DNA of 64,000 nt from Euptelea pleiosperma. Taxonomy: Eukaryota; Streptophyta; Magnoliopsida; Ranunculales; Eupteleaceae. The translations under genes were made by a program, and so were the position numbers. The stretch is taken from assembly GCA_035048495.1 (NCBI GenBank), contig CM068549.1:3691059-3755058 (forward strand). The letters are read 5' to 3'. Of the stretch, positions 44,821 to 56,380 are shown in pieces. The notes under the pieces were generated by a model, which was not told the DNA's origin, made no database searches, and saw only the letters and a list, made by a program, of their open reading frames with translations. Numbering within the stretch: the stretch's first letter is position 1; each line of letters opens with the position of its first letter.

Positions 44821-46555
44821 TGAAAGTAGGGTTTTTCTGTCGTTGAGAGAACGACCCTAAAATCAACGAGATTTGTAATTTGATCCGATTATCCTGCAAA
44901 ATTTAGAATTCTTGCACAGTGGGAAGTTTCGGATGTCGATCCACACTCGGGATTAGTAGCGCAGACAAGAACATAAAATGACGAATTTTTCCACAGAAAA
45001 TGATAAAAATAAAGGATGGAGAGGTGAGAGTGATAATTAATTATCGCTTTTTAAAACATTCTTTTTCTCAGAGAGATTGCTAAAATTCATCTTAGTGGAA
45101 ATACTAAAAAAAAATATTCAAAGAAACATCATTCTCATAAAATCAACCTTATTCATTAAATTCAAAGTCTTACAATGCCCAAGAATATCAAGTAAGCAAT
45201 AGCAATTAAAAAATAAACAAAGAAAAACTCAAGACTAATCTAGAAAACATTAGTAAAGAGAGAGAGTGAGAGTAAGAGAGAGAAACTAGAGAGAGGAAGT
45301 GATCCTAGAGAGAGAAAATTATAGGGAGGCATCTAGAGGTAGAGAAAAGAGATAGAAATCTAACCTGCAAACTTACCGGAGATGGGTGGTTGAGATCAAC
45401 CCTTGATCGACTAAACAAGGGTGGATCAGCCAATGGTGAAATATGGTAGCCGATCAAAGAGGATGCAAGTTGCTGCCCTTGCAAGCAGCTGATTGTGGTA
45501 GGAGATGGTGGCGGTGAGTATGAATCCCAGTGAAATCGTGAAGGACACGATCAGCAAGATGTGTCATTGGCCAGCAGATAGGGACCCAAGGGGAGGGTGT
45601 TGCAGGCTGGCTGTGCGTATTGGTGAGGAGGAGCCACGAGGTGCAAGGGCTGGAGATGGAGATGCATGCTGGTGTGATGCAACCGGGCTGGTGAAGAGAT
45701 GGTGGTGCTCATGGCGTGAAGGATGTTCAGGTTGCTTGAAACAGCAGGGGAAAAGACAACCGGTGAAATGTTGCGCCTAACACCAACGTTATGAGAGGAT
45801 GGGAGTAGCAAGGAGTTGAGGGCGGTGGCTGTAAGTATGGTGTTACCCAACGGTGATTGCACAGCAAGAAGAAATGGAGGACGCCCTGGTTCTCTTGAAG
45901 GAGGAAGAGTGAAGCAAGTTCGGTGGTGATTCTTTCAAGCGTGCAGCAGGGGTAAAATGGAGGAAGGGAAGACGAACCCAATTCCAGCAAAGGGGGAGGC
46001 GTGAACGTGAGGATTTCTGGGGTGTTGCCGGAGTTGGAGTAGATGTGCTTTGAAGAGAAGAACGTGGTGGGGCAGTCCAGCAACAACGAGGTTGCTGGTT
46101 TCCTCTGTGGTGAAGTAACTGGTGGTGGCGATGCAGCAGTCCGGCGAGATGTGGAGGGGCGGTCCAGCAGGTGGAGAACGCAGCTGGCGGCCGGAGTTGC
46201 AGGTCTGCAACTCCGGCGAGAAGAAGACAAAGGCGATAGAAGAAGAAGAAGAAGAAGAAGGAGAAGAAGAAGAAGAAGAAGAAGAAGAAGAAGAAGAAGA
46301 AGAAGAAGAAGAAGAAGAAGACGAACGGCCGGAGTTGCAAACCTGCAACTCCGGCGAAGGATAGGGAAGAAGACGAAGAAGAAAGGAGGAAGAAGAGGAG
46401 AGGGAAGTCGTGGGGAAGAAGGGAAAGGATAGGGGGAAGGAGAGGAAGAGATGGGAGAGGGATTAGGGTTCGAACGAACCCCTATCCTTCTCCTTTTAAA
46501 GCTTCCCTATTTCCATTAATGGAAATAGGGGATTTTTGAAAATAAAAAAATAAGA

Positions 46556-46588
<33 letters not shown>

Positions 46589-47558
46589 TTTTTTAAGTAA
46601 AAACCTACTTTTCTATGGGGAATCTCCCCAATTAGTGGACCCCCCATTTAATTAAAATTATTTTGAAATTCGTGGGGTCCACTAACTGGTCGGACAGCGG
46701 GTCGATGAAGATGGGCCCGGCTATTGGCCCACATGGACTGATGATGTCCATCGTCTCACAAGATGATGTGATAGACATTCTGATGGCGATCGGATGGATG
46801 GTGACTTGATTGGGACTCAGATTGGTGGATCGACGGATCTAGAGAGATCCAACGGTCCGATTGAAGATCCAACGGTCCGATGGAAGATCCAACGGTCAGA
46901 AAGCTAAGGGAGATGAGATAGAGCTGATGGGTAGGAGTTCTGGGGTTAGGTCAGTAGATTCGAGGACCGAGAGATGAAGAGAGAGAGAGAATAAGGAGAG
47001 ATGAGAGAAAAAGTATCAAAAAAAATGGAAAAAAGCACTGGCGGAGGGTCTGGAACCCTGGTCTTCACTGTGACCATCCTCACGCTTCTCCAGTAGAGTC
47101 GACTATCATTCTTTGCTGACTCATGTGGCTTTAAACGCTTTGGTCCGTCTCTTGGTCATTGGCTCTCCTGCTCTCTTCGTTATTTGGGCCGGCTTTTTGG
47201 TCCTCTGATTCAGCCCATATTTGGCCCATATCTTCTAGTCATAGCATGTGGGCTCTTTAAGCTTTGATAATGGGCTCTCATGATCGATTTGGGCCCACAA
47301 GTCTCGAGAATCGTCCCATCGGGGTTTCCTGCGACAGAAGAAGCGCGTAATGAGACTTTATCAGAACGGCTTAATATCTAGACTTCCGAAAATGTGTTTA
47401 ATGCATGCAAATATACCATTTCGTCCAGAAAAGTGTGTTTTACGCAATGAGATAGACTCTTACGTAGAAAAGTGGATAATTAGAGCAGTTTTACGTAGGA
47501 GAGTGCGATAACGCTAACAGGATAAGTGCTTAAAATAAGCACTTTTGAGCGAATATCA
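44821..47558 (-). mobile_element. Solo LTR II (A family), antisense
   Basis: TGAAAGTAGG…GCGAATATCA, 2738 bp, with perfect TSD GAAGC (44816-44820, 47559-47563). Complete LTR without interior. It carries palindromes at 46191-46215 and 46329-46354 on either side of a (GAA)n tract, and the tRNA-like segment at 47035-47110. Arginine- and glutamate-rich frames over the GAA tract are artefacts of the microsatellite. Confidence 0.92.
46225..46322. repeat. (GAA)n microsatellite
   Basis: A nearly pure GAA run in solo LTR II, complementary to the CTT runs of the sense LTRs, flanked on both sides by the GGAGTTGCA palindrome. Confidence 0.95.
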
Positions 47559-47563
47559 GAAGC

Positions 47564-48386
47564 CACATGAAATAAGAAGAAAATGATAATCTGTTCTGCT
47601 GGCGAAGCCCGAGAAGAGAACGTATTGAAAACTAGGGTTCTAGACCCTCCGCTAGCAGTTATCTCTATAATCTGTTGAGTTTTCTCTCTCATCTCTCATA
47701 TTTCTCTCTCGTCTCTCTTCATCTCCCTATACATCACCACCTGATCCTCAGATCTACTGACCTAACCTCAGAACTCCTACCCATTGGCTCTGTCTCATCT
47801 CCCTTAGCTTTCTGACCGTTGGATCTTCAATCGGACTGTTGGATCTTCCACCAGACCGTTGGATCTCTCTAGATCCATCGATCTACCAATCTAGGTCCCA
47901 ATCAAGTCGCCATCCATCCAATCGTCATCAAATTGTCTGTCACATCATCTTGTGAGACGATGGACATCATCAATCCATGTGGGCCAATAGTGGGCCCATC
48001 ATCATCGACCCGTGGCCCGACCATTTAGTGGACCTCGCGATTTTCAAATGCTTTAAATTAATTATTTTTAAATAAAAAACAGGAGGTCCACTAAATGGGG
48101 AAATTTCCCAAAGAAAAATAAGGTTTTCCTTAAAAAAAAAAAAAATTATTTAGAAAAATCCCTAATTTCCATTAATGGAAACTAGGGATCTTTATAACGG
48201 GGGAAGAGAGGGTTCGAAACCCTAATTCGCAATCCCCTCTCCTCCTCTCCTTCCCCCTATCCTTTCCCTTCTTCTCCCCCCTACTTTCTTCTTCTCTTCT
48301 TCCTCCTTTCTTCTTCGTTTCCTTCCCCCATCCTTCGCCGGAGTTGCAGGTTTGCAACTCCGGCCGTTTTTCTTCTCCTTCTTCTC

Positions 48387-48418
<32 letters not shown>

Positions 48419-49736
48419 CTGCGCGCGTGTTTGCTGGGCATTCTCCCTGTTCTCCGCCGCAGCAGCAACGCACCATCGCCCTGCAACTTCCGGCGGACTG
48501 GTTCTCTTCATAACCGGTGCTCTTCCACCGTCTTCAAAGATCGGAGTTGCAGGTTGCAACTCCAGTTTACCCCAACAGTGTCCGCCCCCTTCTCCTCCTT
48601 TTTCTTCTTCTTCTTTCATTCTCTCTTCTTCTCCCGAAAAAAAAAAACCAGCACCGCCTCCATTAGCACTGCCGCTGCCCTACACTACTGCTGCTCCCCT
48701 TGCTGGTCGCCCCCTTTTTAAGCCACCCCTGGTTCGTTTCCTCCTGTAACACCTAAAGGAGAAGCCATTCTTATCTTCTTCTTCGCTAGGCTCCCTTCGG
48801 CGATGCATACCAGCAAAGCATGCTCCACTGACCGGAGTTGCAACCTGCAACTCTGGTGACCTCCATTAGCACCGGTAACCTTCCCCAAGGAGCACCGTTA
48901 TAGAGAATCCCAAGTCTAAACCGCCTCCACCATGTGCTGCCTCTCTTGGCTGGACTGCCACTCAAACCTCTTCAAGGTGGATCGCCTGCCCTTACCTTAT
49001 TCCACCACAACACCAGCCTAGCACACCGTGGAGCACCACCGTCCTCTTCCGACAAGCTAGCATCAAAATCCTCTCCAATCTCTCATCTTGTTGACTTGGC
49101 CAGTTTATGGGCTGGTCCCATTCTTCTAAGGTAAATCTTCTCTCTTCTCTCTCTCTAGTTTTTTTCCTCCATTCTCTCTCTAGGATCTCTCTAGTTCTCT
49201 TCGCTCTCTCTAGTTATATCTCTCTAAAACTCCATTTCTCTCTCACCACTCTCTCTCTCTCATTCTCTTGTTTTTCTCTCTAGAATCTCTAGGTTTTCAC
49301 CATCTCTCTCTACTTTTTCTCTCTAACTCTCTTCTTTTTCTCTATCCTCTTAATTTCTCTTCTTGTGTTCTTGTTAAGTTGTTATTTTTCATTTTCGATT
49401 AAAAAATTGTAATGACATTTGATTGAATTGAGTTAATCTTTGAATTTTTAATTAAGGTGTTCATTTTTATTTCCCTTCAATAGTTGTTAATGATCTCTCC
49501 AAAATGGATGTTTTTAAGCAATTCCACCACTCTCATCTCCCCATGAATTCTGGCAATTTTTCGATTATTTTATGTTCTTATTCGCCCTAATCCGACTAAT
49601 CCCGAGTGCGGATCGACATCCGACACAAGCCACCGTGCAAAACTGCTCATTTTACAGGTTAAAAGTCTCGGATAATTACAAATTGTGTTGAAATTAGGGT
49701 TGCCGTAACCAACGACGCGGAAAAACCCTAGTTTCA
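47564..49736 (+). repeat. 3' LTR of element A, piece 3
   Basis: Collinear with 15596-17840. It has the tRNA-like segment (about 47590-47660), TATA (about 48190), and palindromes at 48338, 48542 and 48832. CTT tracts are shorter than in the 5' LTR. It ends CCTAGTTTCA, followed by TSD GTAAG at 49737. Confidence 0.9.
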
Positions 49737-49741
49737 GTAAG

Positions 49742-51130
49742 AATCTCTTTCATTGCGTAGAACACATTTTTCTGGACGAAATGGTCTATTTGCATGCATT
49801 AAACAAATTTCAGAAGTCTAGATATAAAGTCGTTTTGATTAAATCTCATTACGCGCTTCCTTTATCGTAGGAAACCCGATTGGAGAATTTTAGGGATTGT
49901 GGGCCCACAACTGACTGCCAGAGCCTTTGATCAAAAGCACAGAGAGCCCGTGGACTTAGACAAGAAGATGTATGCCAAAGACGGGAAGAGCTGGAAGATC
50001 AAAAGAGTCGAGAGATGACCAAAAGAGAAGGAGAGACAAGCCCTCAAAGAAGAGACCTAGGAGATCATCTACTAACACAAGTCAAAAAATTGCTTAGTTG
50101 GTGAAGTATGCAGAAGACCAACTCAAAGACCAGGGCTCAAGACCCTCTGCTAGCATTTTCTCTTTAATTTTGTAATATTTTCTCTCTCCTCTTTCTAGAT
50201 CCTCATTATCTCTCTACTCGCAAATCCAAATCATCCGATCCTCTCTCCTTCCTCAGTCACTCGATCCTACGGCCTACCTTGGCCGATCTCCAAACATCCA
50301 ATGATCCATCTGATCATCGCCATCATAGTCGATCGTCCGATCACCATCCGATCATCCGCTCTCTCACTCGATCATTCGATCATCAGTCTCATCTATCCGA
50401 TCATCCATCGATCAAACGGCTTTAAGAGATGGCCCACCTCTCACTCTTATCTCACCACACTTTCTCAGAAGAGGCAGGGCCAATGCCATATGGCATGTGA
50501 GGGATGTAAATCACATGGTTGTGATTTTTTGTCATACAAATGGGATTTTTTAGGATTTTTGAAAATAAAAGATTTTTAGAAACAAAAATAGATTTTAAAA
50601 GAAATTTGTGAGAAGGTGGCTGATCATGGACCTTTCAAATCTAAAAGAATTGTGAACATGATTTATTGAGGAAAGATGCCAAACATGATATTTTAATGGC
50701 TTTCAAAAACAATGGGAGTTTCCAAAAGAAAAATATTTTCCAAAAAAGGGTATGGACGGTATTAAGAGAAAAAAAAAAAGAAAAGTTGTTTTTGTGAAGG
50801 AAAGGAAAGTACTTTTTCCATTGCGATGAGTTTTTAAGTGGGACGTGTCCAAGCAATAAGGGGAGTACGTTTGGAAAAGGGTGGTCCATTGGATCTCATG
50901 ACAAGGGGATCTTAGACCATTATTCTTGAAAGATATATAAAAGAGGATCCCCTCATTCTAACGGCTCCCTCATTCCCCCATCAAACCCTAAGCTATTCAC
51001 CTCTCCTTCTTGCACGACTCTCTCACTTTTTTTTCTCTCCTAGCCGCCCCCCTCCATGAACCTTCATTCACTGATCCATCATCTCCTCCATTGCTAAACC
51101 TGCTCCTCCTAATTAAGCCGCCCCCCTCTA
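49742..51130 (+). repeat. LTR Z, remainder
   Basis: Resumes A-family order right after the GTAAG duplication: AATCTCTTTCATTGCGTAGA, TATTTGCATGCATTAAAC, TCTAGATATAAAGTCG, GGAAACCCGATTGG. It has the clearest tRNA-like segment (50088-50155), GATCATCCGATC-rich text, then ATATATAAAAGAGGATCCCC (about 50934), a probable TATA. The LTR end is not seen; it fades at about 51130. It differs clearly from A, so it belongs to an older or sister subfamily. Confidence 0.7.
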
Positions 51131-51149
51131 GGTTATGGGTATTCTTTAG

Positions 51150-52260
51150 TATATACATAGATTCAACGATTTAGAAAATGGTTCATATATTTCAAATGGA
51201 GTATAATTTCACCAACTAAGAAATTGACACACAAAAAAATCTCACCCAATATGCACTTACAAAAATTATACGCATCAAATCAAATTAACTATTCAATCTC
51301 GTTATCGAAGGGTAATTATGTTATGATGGAAAACATGCATCCGTCTATTTGTTCTTCAATAAAATTGTCTTATCATATGATCAAATGTCCCCAAATACAT
51401 CCAAGTACAGTAAATGACTAGATTTAGATATCCATATTTAAATTCGGATCTTCTTTGAATTCAATGTCCTTAATCCCTTCATCCGTGGTGGCGAATGACT
51501 GATCGAGCTCATCTATAGAGTTAGTTGGTTGAAAACCGTGAGCAATGACGCCCAGTAATTCCATGTGTACCATGGTGTACAAATGAATATATGTACAGAC
51601 ATAAGCAATAAATGATCATGGTGAATATGGTATCAATAGTCATAAATAATGGTATAAGAATAATGCACAATAAAAAAGATTAATTATTTGAGTTTCCACT
51701 TTTCACTTGACTCGACCAACGGGAGGTTTTGAAATCAATCTGGCCAACGGATTAACTGTTGATCTAACCAACGGAAATAAATATAAACCGACCAACGGTA
51801 GAAATAGCAGACCGGCCAACGGTCAAAATAATGGACCGACCAACGGTCGAGAATAATGGACCAATGATCAAAAATAATTTTATTTTTCGTCTTCTCATTC
51901 AATTATCATAAGGTGATGATGAAAATATATGGATGATCATAAAAAATAACATTATCAAAAACTTACATTAATATGGTAATGAACATAGTTGAATCTTATA
52001 TCAAAAGAAGCGTATTTAGTCATAGATCAACATAATTTAGAATAAGATCAATCACATAATATTGAGGTTCATAGATTCACATAAACATAGATCAATACAA
52101 TTATAGCACCATAATAAAAATGCACCAATGAACACCAATTGGATATGTAAGTAATTTATTCGTGTATGGTACTTACTTTTTCTTCTTCTTTCTTGACTTG
52201 AGCACTCTTTCTTCAATAATGGAAGAGAAACCAGAGTTTTTAAAAGAAATTTCGGTTAAA
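51150..52260. repeat. Truncated LTR of the TGTCACG family
   Basis: Same orientation as 38326-42139. Shared order: an ACCGTGAGC..G.CGCCCAGTAAT block (about 51533-51560; compare 38749-38772), then short tandem repeats, then TACTTACTTTTTC near 52170, matching CACTTACCTCAAGG. Both ends are missing. Confidence 0.6.
51712..51870. repeat. Short tandem repeat, GACCAACGG units
   Basis: CCGACCAACGG or CTGGCCAACGG recurs about six times with spacing near 25-30 bp, linked by AATAATGGA or AAATAAATA. It occupies the same relative place as other minisatellites in this LTR family. Confidence 0.85.
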
Positions 52261-52270
52261 ATATTTTTTT

Positions 52271-52366
52271 TCCATGAGACGGAGGAAATTCAATAGCCAA
52301 ACAATGTTATGATAAGGCTCCCCCAAATATTCCATGAGACGGAGTAAATTCAATAGCCAAACATGT
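52271..52366. repeat. 36-bp direct duplication, 60 bp apart
   Basis: TCCATGAGACGGAG(G/T)AAATT followed by CAATAGCCAAACA occurs at 52271 and 52331. There is no element between the copies, so it looks like a local duplication rather than a target duplication. Confidence 0.9.
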
Positions 52367-52369
52367 GGC

Positions 52370-54630
52370 CCAACAAATCTTTGATCCAAGAAGTTGAAGG
52401 AAAAATGCTATAATCTTGCAAAATTTGCCACAATCTACTCCACAATTCTTTTTTTTTTTTATCTAATTGATGATACCTTCTTTGCCATTGATTTTATTGA
52501 TCTTACAGTGCAAAGAATTTTAAAATATTTTTCTAGGCTAGAAAAAAATCCATAGGACCTAGATCTAAATGACATAGAACTAATTTCATTTAACTCTTCC
52601 TAGTTCATTAAAGAATTCCAAAAAGAAAGTCCTTATTACTTTTTGTGGCATAATTGCCTAGGACTGAGCCAACCATATAAAATATTATCATCACGTGGAC
52701 GATGTCCGTTGTCAGGTCTACACTGTTGGATCATTCTTGGGATCCAGTTTGTGAATCCAGATGGCCATTTGACAGGATGTAGAGACAGAGAGATCTCATA
52801 CTCAAAATCAAAAATACTGACAGATGCAACTATCTGTTATTTAATTATTTTTTTTGTTTTTTAACTTTTTCAGATAAAAAAATAATGATCCAAATAGGCC
52901 CTTAGTTTCTCTGATCCTTCTTTAATCTAGAACACATACTTTTTCTCTTATAAGTGTTTAGAGATTCAAAGGATTTTAAATTCACTATAACTAAGAGATC
53001 CAAATCACAGATCTGATAAATAATCTCTGATGAAAGCAGATACAAAATAATAACCTAGTCCTAAAACATTATCCAAATCATAGCTTTCCAATCTCCAAAA
53101 TGAAGAAAAATAATTCATAAATACCAAATAACAATCAAACTGTTGATCTAAAAGAATCTTCCATATATCAAAGTTCATTAGGATCCGGAAATCACGTTGA
53201 TCATGAATTTCAGATCTTCAAAAATAAACAATTTCATCACCTCTTATCAATAAGCTATTCAATTGCAGGTCTAAAAGTATTTTCTTACATGCCTAAGCAT
53301 ATTAAGATCTACGATCACACTGATCGTGAAATTGAGACTTCTGAAAATGAACACTTTAATAATTATCATCAATTCTTTTAAGATCCAAAATCACACCGAT
53401 CATGAAAAATCCCAAGTTCTTAACGAATAAATTCATCGTTTATTATAAAATATCCGGATCTTGTAATTACATCGGTGTTTAATTACGAAGATTTTTTAAA
53501 TCCTTAGAAAGAATCAAGTTTACATAAAAATAAAGTTCTTCACGATCTAAGCAATTGGATGAGGATCAGAAGAGCAGATCAGAGAAGATTTACGTCACTA
53601 AACCAATTATTTATGGTCCAAAAATCAAAATCTTCATCATTATATAACATTAGAAAGAACTCTAAAATTTCATTTTGAAATAATACTACCTCTAAATATC
53701 TTTTTTTTTTTTTGAAAAGACAACCCAATATTGAAAGTCGTTATTATAGGAAACATCTACACATAGAACGCATGGACATCTCTATATAGTATGTAGGAAG
53801 GTCAATCATAAATGCAGAAACTTGTCTGAATATCAATCAAAACAATCCTCCAAGAATAGAATTATTTATTTAATTTATTGTCTCTTTCCTCAAATCAATT
53901 TTCCAATAATAAAATTATTATTATTAAAGTTGAAAAATTAGGTGAATAATATTAATTAAGAGACTTTAGTGGAGGATTGGAAACATTGGAAATTTTTCTT
54001 TAATATTGGCAATGTGTAAATGTAAAAATGAAAGAAAGATAACTTTTATGTACGCCTCAACATTTAAAACCCATTTATAGTTTTAGTAAAGAAATATATG
54101 GGAAATCATCTTGTATATCTCTAATTAATAGCATGTTACCTTTCTCGGATAAGTAACGACTCATAATATAGAAACCTTCTTTAATGTGGAGGTGAGAGAA
54201 GATGAAAAATTACAAGTAATATAGAAATGGCAAGGTTAGTGTTGGAAACCCTATTTTTATTTATAGAAATTACTATTTAACTAAAAATATTTTCTACCCT
54301 TTAATCCTCATGCCATATCATTGGGAGATCAATTAGGAATCTCGTAAAATTAAAAATCCTACTATATATCTTTTAATCCTTGATCACAATATGCATGAAA
54401 GATCTCATGTCTTTCCTATTAAGTAAGAACAAAAAATACTCAAAAACATGCTTAGAAAGAGGATCCTGTGCTATAGTAGAACTTAGGAAGACCAAAAATG
54501 TCATTCGATTGTAATCTAGAAAGCTCTATTCAAAGCAACATGAAGAACTCCTAGTAAGTAAAATACTTTAATCTTGAAATAATATACATATTTCTCTTAC
54601 AGTCAATATTTTTTTTTATTTACTGATCTG
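52370..54630. other. AT-rich intergenic, no gene supported
   Basis: No domain-like frame. Between about 53170 and 53440 a degenerate unit (AAGATCYRAAATCACRYYGATCATGAA) recurs three times with roughly 110-130 bp spacing. Long A/T runs occur at 53700. Otherwise nothing is recognised. Confidence 0.45.
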
Positions 54631-54639
54631 TTTACCTTT

Positions 54640-54960
54640 AAAAAAATAAATAGGTAAATACATTTTCAAAGAAAATTGTTGTTATCGATCCGTGTTGATC
54701 CACACTCATGGTTGATTCATGCTATCTAATCATTTGGAGAAGATGAGCAAATTCGTGCTGATAACGTGTTGTGAGTCTGATGATATTTCCATTGATCAAC
54801 ACACATATATATAGCCCTTGTTCGGGACATTACAAAGTAAATGCCGAACCGTTACAAAGTAAATGTCGATAGTATAACTGACGTCACATAAGCAGCGGTC
54901 AGCCATCGGTTACAACCGTTACATTTACAACAAAACTGTATTTTTTAAAACATGACTTGC
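54640..54960 (-). repeat. Copia-type LTR end with PBS-like sequence, antisense
   Basis: On the minus strand, TGACGTCAGTTATAC and TTTACTTTGTAACGGTTCGG lead to GGGCTATATATATGTGTG (TATA, about 54800-54817) and then to ACACGTTATCAGCACGAA. The last word resembles the junction and PBS region of some plant Copia elements, from memory. No coding sequence follows. The LTR 5' end is not located. Confidence 0.5.
54800..54817 (-). promoter_or_regulatory. TATA box of the antisense Copia-type LTR
   Basis: CACACATATATATAGCCC on the + strand reads GGGCTATATATATGTGTG on the minus strand, placed about 60 bases upstream of the PBS-like word. Confidence 0.45.
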
Positions 54961-55329
54961 AGTTAAGGAAAGTTTAACCACAGTACAGGTAGTAATCTCC
55001 CATTGGTGCATGATCGTCGCTTCTAACCTTCGTCGCTTCATAAATTTTCTCGGTACAAATTGACACCCTTATGTGGAAGTCACTTTCGCTAAGAAAAGTA
55101 TCTGAAAAGGCAAAATTTTAAAATGATGGAAGGTGGGGTGAAGGCAATAGAAGTCCAACCTTGGAAAACGACTTCCCTTTTTTACTTTTTCTAAACTTAA
55201 GAAATTTTGAAATTGGGTTTTTCACTAGGGCCACATTCTCAAAATGAGTCGAGCACATGAAAAATTCCTATTTTTATAATTTGTTTTATTTTTCCTCTTT
55301 TTCCTATGAATCAAAACGTGAATTGTTAA

Positions 55330-56380
55330 CACACTAATGGGTGCCCCGTGCCATCGGCACTCCTCGACAAAGAATTTGCCAAAATCAGGTGAGTGGCAAG
55401 ATCCACCGTCCATTTGGGGGAGGATTAGAGGAGGTATAAATAGGGAGACAACCAATGTGTTTTGTTATATAGAATAGTAAATGGCCCATGCCCACGGCAC
55501 TCTCCGACAAAAGCGTTTGCAAAAATTGGGTGCCTTCGACACTCAAACGGTATAACGGACTGGGGCGTTACTATTTTTTCCATTATAATGGCTGTTATAA
55601 CAGATTGTAACGCACAGAGGGGGAAATGGGAAAATAACCGAAATAACAAAAAATAACGGTGTTCAAATTTAAATTTTGAATAAATTGAGATCAAATGAGG
55701 CGGATTGAGTGCCTAAAATCTAATCACCCAAATTAGATCGATGGATTTGATCTCAACCACTATTTATCTAACGGTCCACATTAGATGGATGGATAAGATA
55801 AAAGAATACAACTAAGTTGTCTTGATATTTGCGTGGGTGGCCCGTGCCCGCAGCACTCTCCGACAAAGTGTTTATCAAAATCGAGTGGGAGTTAATCTCA
55901 GCCACTCATTATTGAAGCCATATAAGATAAGAGGGGTATAAGAAAACCATTAAATTTATGTTAAATTATATATTTTTTTAAACTTTTAATTTTCAAATTT
56001 CAAATTTTAAAATTTTGAATTTCAGCACCACTTTTTTCCGTTAAGATCATTAAAATCCGTTAAAATATATTTTTTCCATTTTTGCCCCTGAACTTTTCAA
56101 TCCATTTTAACAGTAACACCCCTCTCGAGGCATAAAAAGTGGGGCTCCTAAGCCTGACCATTGGGCTATATGTAAATCCAACCCATTTCATTCCTTATAT
56201 GTAGGTAAATAGTAGGTGATCCTGTGCCCACGGCACTCATCGACAAAGCGTTTGTCAAAATTGGGTGTGAGTGGCTGAGATCCACCATCCATTTGGTGTG
56301 ATAAGATCTCGGCCATCCTTTATGAAGCCGGATAAGAGGGGGAGACAACCGTCCGTTTTGTTATATGGATTATAAAAGAA
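55330..56380. repeat. Cluster of four copies of a GCCCGTGCCCACGGCACTC repeat
   Basis: Copies at about 55341, 55485, 55840 and 56220 share CCACGGCACTCTCCGACAAA, GCGTTTG.CAAAAT..GGTG and, at their other end, GGGGGAGACAACC and TTTTGTTATATRGA. A unit is about 150 bp. The cluster is GC-richer than its surroundings. Class unknown; no open frame. The third copy appears to split another small element (next entry). Confidence 0.75.
55545..56125. mobile_element. ATAACGG-type small Mutator-like element, split by a repeat copy
   Basis: The left half (55545-55680) has AACGGTATAACGGACTGGGG, CGTTACTA and TTCAAATTTAAATTTTGAA. The right half (about 55965-56125) has TTCAAATTTTAAAATTTTGAA, CCGTTAAGATC, AAAATCCGTTAAAATA and TTTTGCCCCTGA..CAGTAACACCCC. 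Together they resemble the elements at 1660 and 12142. The middle (55681-55960) carries the third GCCCGTGCCC repeat. The split is an inference. Confidence 0.5.

Larger units (their letters stand above)
15165..49736 (+). mobile_element. Element A: pol-less Athila-like LTR retrotransposon (LARD-type), with four insertions
   Basis: The two LTRs start TGATATTCGC and end CCTAGTTTCA, with TSD GTAAG at 15160-15164 and 49737-49741. Subtracting the insertions at 19333-29654, 32725-36707, 37836-44575 and 44821-47558 leaves about 10.8 kb: LTRs of about 2.6-2.7 kb and about 5.4 kb of interior. The interior has a PBS (17843), a broken gag-like frame (29949-31702) and a polypurine tract (37636-37645). I find no RT, RNase H, integrase or protease, so transposition must have used proteins from another element. 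The shared PBS type and hairpin/PPT modules point to Athila-type partners (inference). Confidence 0.85.

Noticed and set aside
45505..46432. Overlapping frames including a long arginine- or glutamate-rich one
   Set aside because: They are generated by the (GAA)n tract in solo LTR II and not conserved in sister LTRs.
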